Of a DNA stretch of 49,999 bases, positions 35,907 through 44,667 are shown in pieces (the stretch's first letter is position 1; each line of letters starts with the position of its first letter). The stretch is from contig NZ_FNAU01000015.1 of assembly GCF_900102025.1 (NCBI RefSeq), positions 1 through 49,999 of the forward strand, read 5' to 3'. The translations under genes and the position numbers were made by a program. The notes under the pieces are model-generated. The model worked only from the letters and a program-made list of their open reading frames with translations. It was not told the origin of the DNA and did no database searches. This DNA is from Actinobaculum suis (GTDB taxonomy: Bacteria > Actinomycetota > Actinomycetes > Actinomycetales > Actinomycetaceae).

Positions 35907-38335
35907 CCGGGGTTGATCTGCGTTTAGCGGGCCCTGCCCTCAGTGCGCTCGCCGCCGCTTGGATTACCTTGGCCGGTGCCTACCGGTGGCTGGCAATCCT
36001 GGCCGGCATAATCATCCTTGCTGTGAGCGTAGCTTGGTACATTGCGAAGTCTGCCGGGCACAGCCAGCCCGGGTTCGGGAGAAAACCGCTAGATGCACGG
36101 CCACGTATGGAAAACTGCGCCTTTTGGAATGGGCTCGGCCCGCTTTTTATCGCGATCGGCCTCGGGTTCACGTTAGGTGCTACCGGCGCGGGTTTAGCAA
36201 GTTATATGGCACGCGTAGAGATACCTGCGTCAGAGGTATCTGCGGCAGAGAAACCCACGCGAGAGGTTTCTGGGCGTGAGGCTCCCGGCCGGGCACAAAC
36301 GGTGACGGTCTACGGCACGCTCACCGAAAACGCGCGGGCATACCGCACCCCGTGGGGAGAAGAAAACTGCCAGGCCTCCGTACAGCCACACAGTATTACC
36401 TTCTCCACCGCCGGTCAAAATGGCACGCAGTTGCGGCACGGCCCGCGCGCCCGTTTGCGCATCACCGTTCCATGCGGGGCGCTACGCGGCCAAACTATTA
36501 CTGCTACCGGCCGGCTCAGTGCCTTAGAAAACCGCCGCGAAGCAGCATTTTTGCGCGGCCCCGCAGGTGAAATTAGTGGCACGGGTACGCTCACGGCTCG
36601 CGCGGTGGCAGCTATCGATAGCGCATTTTCGGAGATTCTCGCTAGTTTTCCCGCCCATGCGCGCGGGCTGTTACCCGGGGTGGCCTTAGGCGATGAATCC
36701 GAGATGAGTCCATCGCTGGATGAAGCCATGAAAACAACTTCGTTGGCACATCTGACCGCAGTTTCCGGTGGGCACGTTTCGATCCTGACCGGGATTGTGC
36801 TGGCCTTTTTAGGACGCCGCTACCGGGTACTTACCGGATTGGGATGCGCGGCCGCACTGGCGGGCCTAGTAACTCTAGTAGGTACCGAGCCCTCGGTTTT
36901 ACGTGCTGCCCTTATGGGAATCATGGTGATAGCCGCGATGCTACTCGGTAAAAACCCGCACGCGTTTTCCGGGTTGGCCTTCGCAATTCTTTTTGCCTGC
37001 GCGCTCGACCCGTGGCTTGCAACCAGCTACGGTTTCCTGCTTTCTGCCTCCGCCACTGGCGCAATAGTGGTTTTCGGGCGGCCTCTTGCGGCCCGTCTCA
37101 GCCGTATTCTTCCGGCCCACCTGGCCGATCTGATCGTTATCCCGCTGGTAGCCCAACTAGCCGTGACTCCGATTCTTGCCCTTTTTGCGGATCGCAGCTC
37201 CATGTGGGGAGTGCTTGCAAACATTCTCGTGGCACCGATCGTGACCCCGCTGACCATCCTGGGGCTCCTGGCGGCGATTACCGCACCTGTCGCACCGGCG
37301 GTGGCAAAACTGTGCGTCCAGTGTGCTTCGCTTTGCACCTGGTGGCTGGCTGGAGTTGCCGAAACTGTGGCCGAGTGGCCCGGATCTGGGATTCCGATTT
37401 GGGCGGCCGCAATGTGCGAAATCGTAATGCTCATAGTGGTAGCCCTACCGTGGCGGAAATTTTTCCCCGAATCCCCGGTGGCTCGCAACTCCAAAAAGCC
37501 GCGGTGGCAGGTAGTGATCGGTAGCGGCCTTGCAATGTGCATCTTGGCTGGCCTGCTGCTTGGCGGTGGGTACGTGTGGCGCTGGGCAAGTGGCCAGCGC
37601 TTACCTGCCGAGTGGGAAGCTATACAGTGCGATGTAGGCCAGGGGAGTGCTTTCTTAGCGCGAAAAAACGGTGCCGTGGTGATGGTCGACGTCGGCCTGG
37701 CGGGCGGTACCGCCGCGAAATGCGTACGGGAAGCCAAGATTGACCGCATCGATCTGCTCATTCTTTCCCATTACCATGCCGATCATGTACGCGGACTGGC
37801 AGAAGTTATGGAGGTAGCTCAGATCGGGGAAGTGTGGACTTCACTGAATGAGGCACCGCGGGAGAACTCGCGGTGGGTAAAGGCCGAACTCGAAAAAGCA
37901 GGAATACCCTACCGGGCGGTGCGCGCACCGGCAGAAATCCGGGCGGGCGGGGAACTTTTCGCGAAGGTTTTATCCCCGCGTACGGCCTATACTTCCGAAG
38001 AACAAGCTAATGCGGATTCCTTTGTGGTCTATTTTGAGGTGGCAGGTGGGGTATTGGTGCTTTCCGATACCGGCCGGGAAGTGCAAGACAGACTTATTTC
38101 GCGTGTACCAGAAGTACGTACAGTTATTGTTGCTCACCACGGTTCGCGTGATCATTCTGCCCGGCTTGCTCGGGAACTTGCGCCCGAATATGCACTCATC
38201 TCCGTCGGTGAAAATAGTTACGGGCATCCGCATCCGTCCGTGTATGAATCTTTTGCTGGCGCGCAAATCATCGAAACCCTAAACTGCGGGCGCATTGCTA
38301 TTACCTCGGAAGGCCCTAAATCGCGCTGTGGATAA
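35903..38335 (+). CDS. comEC: Competence channel protein ComEC/Rec2
   Basis: 810-residue polytopic membrane protein forming the DNA uptake channel. The N-terminal region has about three spans. The Competence domain (about 275-500) includes SLAHLTAVSGGHVSIL, the conserved motif of ComEC, and GYLLSASATGAIV-like helices. The C-terminal metallo-beta-lactamase-like domain has CDVGQGSA and LSHYHADH at about 621-628 (HxHxDH), then VAHHGSRDHS, consistent with a nuclease that degrades the non-transforming strand. It starts at GTG 35903 overlapping comEA. With comEA it implies natural transformation or its former presence; other pilus genes are not in the window. Confidence 0.92.
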   Translation: MTGVDLRLAGPALSALAAAWITLAGAYRWLAILAGIIILAVSVAWYIAKSAGHSQPGFGRKPLDARPRMENCAFWNGLGPLFIAIGLGFTLGATGAGLASYMARVEIPASEVSAAEKPTREVSGREAPGRAQTVTVYGTLTENARAYRTPWGEENCQASVQPHSITFSTAGQNGTQLRHGPRARLRITVPCGALRGQTITATGRLSALENRREAAFLRGPAGEISGTGTLTARAVAAIDSAFSEILASFPAHARGLLPGVALGDESEMSPSLDEAMKTTSLAHLTAVSGGHVSILTGIVLAFLGRRYRVLTGLGCAAALAGLVTLVGTEPSVLRAALMGIMVIAAMLLGKNPHAFSGLAFAILFACALDPWLATSYGFLLSASATGAIVVFGRPLAARLSRILPAHLADLIVIPLVAQLAVTPILALFADRSSMWGVLANILVAPIVTPLTILGLLAAITAPVAPAVAKLCVQCASLCTWWLAGVAETVAEWPGSGIPIWAAAMCEIVMLIVVALPWRKFFPESPVARNSKKPRWQVVIGSGLAMCILAGLLLGGGYVWRWASGQRLPAEWEAIQCDVGQGSAFLARKNGAVVMVDVGLAGGTAAKCVREAKIDRIDLLILSHYHADHVRGLAEVMEVAQIGEVWTSLNEAPRENSRWVKAELEKAGIPYRAVRAPAEIRAGGELFAKVLSPRTAYTSEEQANADSFVVYFEVAGGVLVLSDTGREVQDRLISRVPEVRTVIVAHHGSRDHSARLARELAPEYALISVGENSYGHPHPSVYESFAGAQIIETLNCGRIAITSEGPKSRCG

Positions 38336-38543
38336 GCGGTAGCTGCGAAAAACACGAAAAGCCGCGGCCGGTAAAAACCAGCGGCCGGGCAAAACCGCGG
38401 CTAGTCAAAACCGGTGTCTGGTTAACCCCGTGGCCGGCCAAAAACGCGCCCGCGCAAAACCAGCGGCAACCAGAGCCCGAGCAAAAACCAGCGGCAACCA
38501 GTACCCGCGCAACAATCAGCGGCCGGCATGGGATACTGGGAAC
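38336..38543. repeat. Degenerate A-rich/GCGG repeats between comEC and holA
   Basis: Blocks AAAACCAGCGGC, AAAACCGCGGC and related forms recur six or more times (38378-38515). Some arms pair with each other (AGCCGCGG with CCGCGGCT). The holA frame is open through part of this stretch, but it has no gene-like coding signal here. Confidence 0.6.
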
Positions 38544-39542
38544 ATGGCTAGGACGAGGAAAAAACCGCAAAGTACCGGAACACCGCTAAACCGTTTACAA
38601 GTAGCGCCCGTGGTGCTCATTATTAGCGCCGAACCGGTACTGGCGGAACGCGCCGCCCACCGTTTGCAGGAAGCTGTGCTAGATCGGGAACCGGGAACCG
38701 AAACGGTACGGATCGACGCCGAAAAATATGAACCCGGGCAACTCGCTACCGCCACTAGCCCTTCGCTGTTTTCGAGCACCCGCTTCGTGCTCGTCAACAA
38801 CGCCGAAAAAATGACGGACGCTTTTCTTACCGAAGCGGGCGCGTATATTAACCAGCCAGCAGATGGTGTGTTTTTGGTGATTTCGCATGGGGGAGGCACG
38901 CGCGGCAAACGCCTGCTAGATGCCATTGCGGCAGCCGGCTACCAAGTCGGGCGGCAAGAAAAAATTAAATACGATGATGATAAAGCGCGGTTGGTGCGGG
39001 CGGATGTGGCAGCGGCGCGGCGCCAAATTACGGACGGCGCAGTAGCTTCGCTCGTTGACGCGCTAGGGCAAGACTTGCGCGAACTACTTTCTGCCACCCA
39101 GCAGATCATTGCGGATACCACGGGCACGATTAACGAAGATGATGTGCGCGCATTGTATGGCGGGCGCAGTGAAGTAATGCCGTGGGATGTGGCAGATGCG
39201 GCGATTGCGGGCCAGACCGGGAAAGCCCTCAGTTTGGCGCGCCACGCTTTTGCCACTCGAGTAGATCCGGTGCCGATCGTTTCCGCAATGGCGAATAAAC
39301 TGCGCCAGATAGCCTTAGTGCAGGTACAAAACAAAATGGGGCCCGGAGAAAACAAAATGGGAAGCTGGCAAAGAAACCAAGCCTTGCGCGAATTGCGGCG
39401 CTGGACCGGGGAAGGCCTGGCGCGGGCGATCCGGGCCGTGGCCGAAGCCGATGCGGATGTTAAAGGTGCTTCCCGGGATCCGCAGTACGCCGTCGAACGT
39501 GCAATCATTAGGATCGGCAAAGCTCGCCGCATCAAACAGTAA
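38544..39542 (+). CDS. holA: DNA polymerase III delta subunit
   Basis: 332-residue clamp-loader subunit. It opens the beta sliding clamp. After a short basic start, VAPVVLIISAEPVLAERAAHRL and LFSSTRFVLVNNAEKM form the ATPase-like fold without a functional P-loop, as in delta. TINEDDVRALYGGRSEVMPWDVADAAIAG and the helical C-terminal domain, with ALRELRRWTGEGLARAIRAVAEADADVKGASRDPQYAVERAIIRIG, are typical. ATG 38544 was chosen because the frame upstream to 38430 is repeat-derived and lacks a binding site. It follows comEC, the common actinobacterial order comEA-comEC-holA. Confidence 0.88.
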   Translation: MARTRKKPQSTGTPLNRLQVAPVVLIISAEPVLAERAAHRLQEAVLDREPGTETVRIDAEKYEPGQLATATSPSLFSSTRFVLVNNAEKMTDAFLTEAGAYINQPADGVFLVISHGGGTRGKRLLDAIAAAGYQVGRQEKIKYDDDKARLVRADVAAARRQITDGAVASLVDALGQDLRELLSATQQIIADTTGTINEDDVRALYGGRSEVMPWDVADAAIAGQTGKALSLARHAFATRVDPVPIVSAMANKLRQIALVQVQNKMGPGENKMGSWQRNQALRELRRWTGEGLARAIRAVAEADADVKGASRDPQYAVERAIIRIGKARRIKQ

Positions 39543-40037
39543 CCACAGAGGTATGGGTAAATGGTGTACTATACCCATTTGTTGCCAGCAAAAATGCTTC
39601 CGGAAAAACGCGGTGTAACAGTCCAGGTTTGTACTCCGGAGTCCAGGTTTGTATCCGGCGCAGCACAGATTCGCGTTCCGGGTGCGGGGCTAGTTTGGTA
39701 CGCTACCTGCTGGTCTGTTACCTGGTAAGTCATAGATACTGCGAAGAAACACCCAGATATCCAGTATCACTGCGTTCGCGTTCGGCGATCAAAAGAAGCG
39801 AGCGCAATCACCTCACGAAAGCCGTGCGGGTGATTGTGCGCGCTGAGTGTTCGCCACGCGAATTGGAAAATCCGAACATTTAGCAAACAATAGGTGAGAG
39901 AATAGCGACACAGGCAGTGGATAACTGCTACACCACAAGGAAAACGCAGACGCAAAACTGAGACACCGGGCGCGTCAGTGCAGTGGTTGCCGCACCGTGC
40001 TTCTGTTGTGTCGGTAGCGTTGAAGGAGAATCACTCT
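39543..40037. other. Gene-free spacer between holA and pntA
   Basis: No gene recognised. It contains an inverted repeat ATGGGTA/TACCCAT (39553-39559 and 39572-39578) just after holA, a direct repeat GTCCAGGTTTGTA at about 39621 and 39641, and an imperfect inverted repeat with AATCACC and GGTGATT arms at about 39808-39840. The pntA promoter should lie near its end. Confidence 0.5.
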
Positions 40038-41573
40038 ATGGTTATTGGAATACCCAAAAGCCCGCGGGCAGATGACCCGCTGGTTGCGGGGAGCCCGCAA
40101 ACTGTAGCCAGGCTAATAAAGCTCGGCTATGAGGTTCGCGTTGAAACGGGAGCCGGTTTGGGTTCAGCATTCCCCGATAGTGCCTATGCGGAGCAGGGCG
40201 CCCAGATGGTTTCCACAGATGAAGCCTGGGCGGCAGATATTGTGCTCCAAACTGATGCCCCCGGTACGGAATATTTAGACAAGATGAAGAGCGGTTCGGT
40301 GCTCATCGCCCGGATGAACCCCGGAGCGAATCCCGAACTGATTGAAGATCTGGCGGCCCGGAAGATTACCGGCCTAGCGATGGATGCCATTCCGCGTACT
40401 TCGCGGGCCCAGGCCATGGACGTCAAATCTTCGATGCAGAACATTTCCGGCTACCGGGCAATCATTGAAGCGGCTTCGCACTTTGGCCGCCAATTCACCG
40501 GGCAAGTTACGGCGGCCGGAAAGATGCCGCCCGCCACGGTGTATGTGATTGGAGCCGGGGTGGCCGGCTTGGCAGCGCTGGGCACCGCGAATTCCATGGG
40601 TGCGATTGTGCGTGCCACGGATGTGCGCGCCGAAGCTGCGGAACAAGTGGAATCCATGGGCGCCGAATTTGTGGAAATCCCGGTGACCCAAGAATCGACC
40701 ACCGGATATGCCAAGGCCATGAGCGAATCTGAGGCCGAGGCAGCCGGCGTCGTTTATGCCCGGGAAGCCGCGCGCGCAGATATCGTTATCACCACCGCCC
40801 AAATTCCCGGTAAACCCGCCCCTATTTTGCTCGACGACGCCGCTATTGCAGCGATGCAGCCGGGCAGTGTAATCGTTGATTTGGCTGCTTCCACCGGTGG
40901 GAACACCACCCAAACGGTGAAGGGCAAAACCGTGGTCACGCCCGGTGGGGTAACCATTATTGGTTATGAAGATTTGGCACGGCGGTTGCCCGGCCAGTCT
41001 TCCCAGCTCTTCGGGCAAAACTTGGTGAACTTCTTTACCTTGGTTACCCCGGAACGCGATGGCCAGCTCGCTTTGAATATGGATGATGAGATCGTCCGTT
41101 CCATTACCGTAACCTTGGATGACACGGTAATGTGGCCGCCGCCGGCGATTGAAGTATCTGCCGCCCCGGCCGCGCCCAAGGCAGCCGCACCGGAAGCAGA
41201 AGTGGCCGCGGTGGAAGCCGAACCGGCCAAGCCGTGGAAGAAGTGGCTTGCGGGGGCAGTGGCCGCCGCGGTTATTTTGTGGATTATGTTCAGCGCCCCG
41301 GCCCATATGCGTGGCCACTTCATCGTATTCATGTTGGCCTGCGTGGTTGGTTTCTACGTGATCACCGCTGTGACGCACGCCCTGCATACGCCGCTAATGT
41401 CCGTTACGAATGCAATTTCCGGCATTATCGTAGTGGGCGCGATTTTGCAGATAGCAAGCGGGAATGTGGCGGTTATGATCCTTGCTTTCATCGCCATCGT
41501 GGTGGCCTCGATTAATATCTTCGGCGGTTTCGTGGTGACTGATCGCATGCTCGGGATGTTTAAGAGGAGCTAA
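40038..41573 (+). CDS. pntA: NAD(P) transhydrogenase alpha subunit
   Basis: 511-residue subunit of the proton-translocating transhydrogenase, which moves hydride from NADH to NADP using the proton gradient. The NAD-binding domain has [20 protein letters not shown] at the start, DALPRT-like [14 protein letters not shown], then [20 protein letters not shown] (Rossmann motif) and [19 protein letters not shown] linker rich in Ala/Pro (about 375-405) leads to four C-terminal membrane helices ([16 protein letters not shown] onward). The start at ATG 40038 has AAGGAGAA 8 bases upstream; a GTG at 39978 in frame is not supported. It sits 6 bases before pntB. Confidence 0.95.
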   Translation: MVIGIPKSPRADDPLVAGSPQTVARLIKLGYEVRVETGAGLGSAFPDSAYAEQGAQMVSTDEAWAADIVLQTDAPGTEYLDKMKSGSVLIARMNPGANPELIEDLAARKITGLAMDAIPRTSRAQAMDVKSSMQNISGYRAIIEAASHFGRQFTGQVTAAGKMPPATVYVIGAGVAGLAALGTANSMGAIVRATDVRAEAAEQVESMGAEFVEIPVTQESTTGYAKAMSESEAEAAGVVYAREAARADIVITTAQIPGKPAPILLDDAAIAAMQPGSVIVDLAASTGGNTTQTVKGKTVVTPGGVTIIGYEDLARRLPGQSSQLFGQNLVNFFTLVTPERDGQLALNMDDEIVRSITVTLDDTVMWPPPAIEVSAAPAAPKAAAPEAEVAAVEAEPAKPWKKWLAGAVAAAVILWIMFSAPAHMRGHFIVFMLACVVGFYVITAVTHALHTPLMSVTNAISGIIVVGAILQIASGNVAVMILAFIAIVVASINIFGGFVVTDRMLGMFKRS

Positions 41574-41579
41574 GAAAAA

Positions 41580-43031
41580 ATGGAAATGCTAACTACCGTG
41601 GCAAATACACCTGCTTACACTTTCCAAGCGGTGGCCTATATTGTTGCCGCGCTCCTCTTCATTTTGGCGTTGGCTGGCCTTTCCAAGCAGGAAACCGCTT
41701 CTCGCGGTAACCGCTTGGGCATTATTGGGATGGCCGTTGCCCTGATCGCCACGATTTGGGTGGCAATCGATAGTGCTGCTGCAGTACAGGGTGGCAAGCA
41801 CGCGGGGATCGTGGCCGGGCTGATTGTTTTGGCGCTGGCTATTGGCGCGGTGCTCGGGGTACATAAAGCCCGTACCGTGGATATGACGGAGATGCCCGAA
41901 CTGATCGCGCTCTTGCATTCCTTCGTGGGTTTGGCAGCTGTGATCGTGGGTTACAACTCCTTCCTGCTCCAACCGGGAAGGGATCACCCCGATAACGCTT
42001 TCCACATGGGTGAAGTAGGGCTCGCGGTCTTTATCGGTGCCGTAACTCTTACCGGTTCGATCGTTGCTTACTTGAAGCTTTCCGGGAAGATTTCCGGTAG
42101 CCCGCTCATGCTCCCGGGTCGCAATATTTTGAATCTGGTGGCAATCATTGCTTGCGTGGGCTTGATTATTTGGTTCGCGTGGACGCGTTCGGTGGCTTCC
42201 GGTATGGTGCCGCTCGCTATTCTCACCGTGATTTCTCTAGCCTTGGGCGCCCACCTGGTGCTCGCTATTGGCGGGGGAGATATGCCCGTGGTGGTCTCCA
42301 TGCTCAATTCCTACTCGGGTTGGGCAGCGGCCGCGGCCGGCTTCACGCTCGGTAACGACCTGCTCATTATTACCGGTGCTTTGGTTGGTGCTTCCGGTGC
42401 CTACCTGTCTTACATCATGTGTAAGGCGATGAACCGTTCCTTCATCTCCGTGATTCTGGGCGGTTTTGGTACCGACGGCGGAAACGCTGCCGGTGGCGAT
42501 AAGGAATACGGTGTGCATACCGAAGTCACTGCGGAAGAAGTGGCGCAAAAGCTCAGCGATGCCCGTTCGGTGGTAATCGTGCCGGGCTACGGTATGGCCG
42601 TGGCCCAAGCCCAATACCCGGTGGCGGAGATGACGAAGAAGCTGCGCGATAAGGGTGTGGACGTAAAGTTTGCGATCCATCCGGTGGCGGGCCGCTTGCC
42701 TGGCCACATGAACGTGTTGCTGGCGGAAGCCAAGGTGCCGTACGACATCGTGCTGGAGATGGATGAAATCAATGACGACCTGGCCGATGTGGATGTGTGC
42801 CTGGTAATCGGGGCGAACGACGTCGTCAATCCGTCTGCTTCGGAGCCGGGCTCGCCAATTGCGGGCATGCCGGTGATCCGAGTGTGGGATTCGAAGGAAG
42901 TAGTGGTCTTCAAACGCTCTATGGGCGTGGGCTATGCCGGTGTACAAAACCCGCTGTTCTTCAACGAGAACACGGATATGTGCCTCGGTGATGCGAAGGC
43001 CTCCGTGGATGCCATCAATGCCGCGCTGTAA
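41580..43031 (+). CDS. pntB: NAD(P) transhydrogenase beta subunit
   Basis: 483-residue partner of PntA. The N-terminal 270 residues hold about eight or nine membrane helices that carry protons, with [17 protein letters not shown] and [46 protein letters not shown], the conserved region of the proton path. The C-terminal NADP-binding domain has [49 protein letters not shown] and [15 protein letters not shown]. It is full length. The pair is a source of NADPH. Confidence 0.96.
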   Translation: MEMLTTVANTPAYTFQAVAYIVAALLFILALAGLSKQETASRGNRLGIIGMAVALIATIWVAIDSAAAVQGGKHAGIVAGLIVLALAIGAVLGVHKARTVDMTEMPELIALLHSFVGLAAVIVGYNSFLLQPGRDHPDNAFHMGEVGLAVFIGAVTLTGSIVAYLKLSGKISGSPLMLPGRNILNLVAIIACVGLIIWFAWTRSVASGMVPLAILTVISLALGAHLVLAIGGGDMPVVVSMLNSYSGWAAAAAGFTLGNDLLIITGALVGASGAYLSYIMCKAMNRSFISVILGGFGTDGGNAAGGDKEYGVHTEVTAEEVAQKLSDARSVVIVPGYGMAVAQAQYPVAEMTKKLRDKGVDVKFAIHPVAGRLPGHMNVLLAEAKVPYDIVLEMDEINDDLADVDVCLVIGANDVVNPSASEPGSPIAGMPVIRVWDSKEVVVFKRSMGVGYAGVQNPLFFNENTDMCLGDAKASVDAINAAL

Positions 43032-43078
43032 TACTCTGGCAAGGATGCATAAGCGGATATAAGAAGCTGATAGGCAAC

Positions 43079-43140
43079 GCGAGAGCCCGTGCAATTCTTC
43101 TTGGAATGGCACGGGCTCTCGCTCATATATATATAGTTTT
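43079..43140. terminator. Hairpin after pntB
   Basis: A perfect 14-bp stem (43079-43092 with 43109-43122) with a 16-base loop is followed by an AT-rich run ending TTTT (43137-43140). It terminates pntAB. Confidence 0.85.
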
Positions 43141-43172
43141 GCGGCGGAAACCATAAGGTCTCCGCCGCCTTT
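43141..43172. terminator. Second hairpin between pntB and rpsT
   Basis: GCGGCGGA (43141-43148) pairs with TCCGCCGC (43161-43168), with CTTTT after it on the plus strand. With the previous hairpin it separates the convergent pntB and rpsT. Confidence 0.7.
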
Positions 43173-43202
43173 TGCGTTATACGTTTTTACGCGAAGCTCA
43201 GC

Positions 43203-43466
43203 TTAGGCAAGCTTATTGATCTGCTTAGCCAGCTTGGACTTACGGTTCGCGGCCTGATTCTTGTGGATCACGCCCTTGGAAACCGCCTTGTCCAACTTGC
43301 GACCGGCGGCATTGAGCGCCGCCTGGGCGGCCTCACGGTCACCGGAAGCAATCGCTTCGCGGGTCCGGCGCACGTAGGTGCGCAGTTCGGACTTGTAAGC
43401 CTGGTTACGAATACGCCGCTTCTCATTGGTCAGCACGCGCTTCTTCTGCTGCTTAATGTTTGCCAC
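43203..43466 (-). CDS. rpsT: 30S ribosomal protein S20
   Basis: 87-residue basic ribosomal protein of the small subunit. It starts [34 protein letters not shown] and ends [23 protein letters not shown], the classic S20 pattern with a long helix bundle. AAGAG upstream on the minus strand. It is a single gene, as in most bacteria, and is close to holA in many actinobacteria, which agrees with the arrangement here. Confidence 0.97.
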   Translation of the reverse strand: MANIKQQKKRVLTNEKRRIRNQAYKSELRTYVRRTREAIASGDREAAQAALNAAGRKLDKAVSKGVIHKNQAANRKSKLAKQINKLA

Positions 43467-43640
43467 TGAAATCTCTTTCGATCAAAAGCCAATTGGTCGG
43501 CGAGGGAAGCGTTTCCCGCTGGACTGTGGGCGTGGGGCACCCGTGGTTGTGCGGAAAACAAGGACCTACCACCCGACCGGGGAAAGTCCAACTAGTCACT
43601 TTACCAGAGCAGAAGCTTCCCGAAGAGGCTAACCGTGTGA

Positions 43641-43698
43641 TTTACATAGCGAGATTAGGGCGAGATGAAGAATTTACATAGCGAGATTAGGGCGAGAT
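43641..43698. repeat. 26-bp direct repeat
   Basis: A 26-bp sequence beginning TTTACATAGCGAGATTAGGG occurs at 43641-43666 and again at 43673-43698, period 32, located just past the 3' end of the PH-domain gene. Confidence 0.85.
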
Positions 43699-43708
43699 CA
43701 AGATCTGG

Positions 43709-44221
43709 CTAGGCAGAAGCGTGGGAACTGGCTGCGCTGTACTTATGTTGTGCCGAAGCAATGAGTTCCACGAGCAGCCCGTGGCATTCCTCAGCGTGCG
43801 GAACCCCGGAAAAGACCACGGTAGAACCATCCCGGATAGTGAATTCTAGCGTTCCCCAACCAGCCTTCGAATCTTCTGCCCGATAGCTCACCGCGCTTAC
43901 TGCCGCCAGCGGGATGTCATGTGCTTTGCCGTGGGCTAGACCGTGGCGAGCCAGGAACCGGTGCGTGGTGAGCGTATAGGAAGTAGCTCGCCACCGCAGA
44001 AATGGGATCAATAGTAAACCGATCAGGAAGAATATCGTTACCGCAATAACCACCCACCAGGAAACGGGGCGCCAAGAGGCTGGTAGATAGATAAAGAACG
44101 CCACGGCCAAGATGAGAATCAGAACGGAGCCGCATATGCCGGGTAACAGCTGTGCGGCCGAGGGCCGCATAGTGAGCACGACTTTTTCATCTGCACCTAG
44201 CAATCTCTGCGGAAAACTCAT
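43709..44221 (-). CDS. PH-domain (bPH2/DUF304-like) membrane protein
   Basis: 170-residue membrane protein with two hydrophobic spans (about residues 24-44 and 52-74), followed by a bacterial PH-like domain (TSYTLTTHRFLARHGL, then DIPLAAVSAVSYRAE, then WGTLEFTIRDGSTVVFSGVPHAEECHGLL). This is the DUF304 layout found in many small actinobacterial membrane proteins of unknown role. The ATG at 44221 was chosen because AGAGGG precedes it; an upstream frame to 44386 has no binding site. A 26-bp direct repeat lies just beyond its stop. Confidence 0.8.
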   Translation of the reverse strand: MSFPQRLLGADEKVVLTMRPSAAQLLPGICGSVLILILAVAFFIYLPASWRPVSWWVVIAVTIFFLIGLLLIPFLRWRATSYTLTTHRFLARHGLAHGKAHDIPLAAVSAVSYRAEDSKAGWGTLEFTIRDGSTVVFSGVPHAEECHGLLVELIASAQHKYSAASSHASA

Positions 44222-44667
44222 GCCCTCTATGGTGCCACAAGAAGAACCGAACCGAATCCAGAGTTTCGCACACACTTTGCTGCGGCGAAAGAAAACCGCA
44301 AAACGACCGCGGAAAACACTGATCGCAAGCACCTGATTCATCGCAAGCACTTGCCGGAAGTGCTCGCCGGTAACACTTGCCGGCAACGCTTGATGGAAAC
44401 ATTCGCCAGTAACACTTTCTGGAAACGTTCACCGAAAAGTATCTACCGGAAAGTATCTACGGGAAAGTATCTGCCGGAAACTGCTCGCCAAAAAAAACGG
44501 ATTCCAGAAAAGAGGTGTTAGAAAAACAGCACCCGAAAAGCGCGCCTGAAAACAGCATCCGAAAAGGGTACCTAAAAATAGCACTCGAAAAGAGCACCTG
44601 AAAATAGCGCCAGAAAAACGCCAGAAAACGGGTGTAAAAGTTTCCAGGCGCATTTACAATTGGGGGC
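44222..44667. repeat. Degenerate A-rich repeats before the amylopullulanase
   Basis: About 450 bases without a gene. From about 44330 to 44640 a drifting 10-21 bp pattern (GGAAAGTATCTACC, GAAAACAGCACC, GAAAAGAGCACC) is repeated many times. It should include the promoter of the next gene, but none is obvious. Confidence 0.6.

Noticed and set aside
39629-39883. Open frame of 84 residues between holA and pntA
   Set aside because: Arg/Ser/Cys-rich with no start signal; it looks like chance reading of non-coding DNA with inverted repeats.
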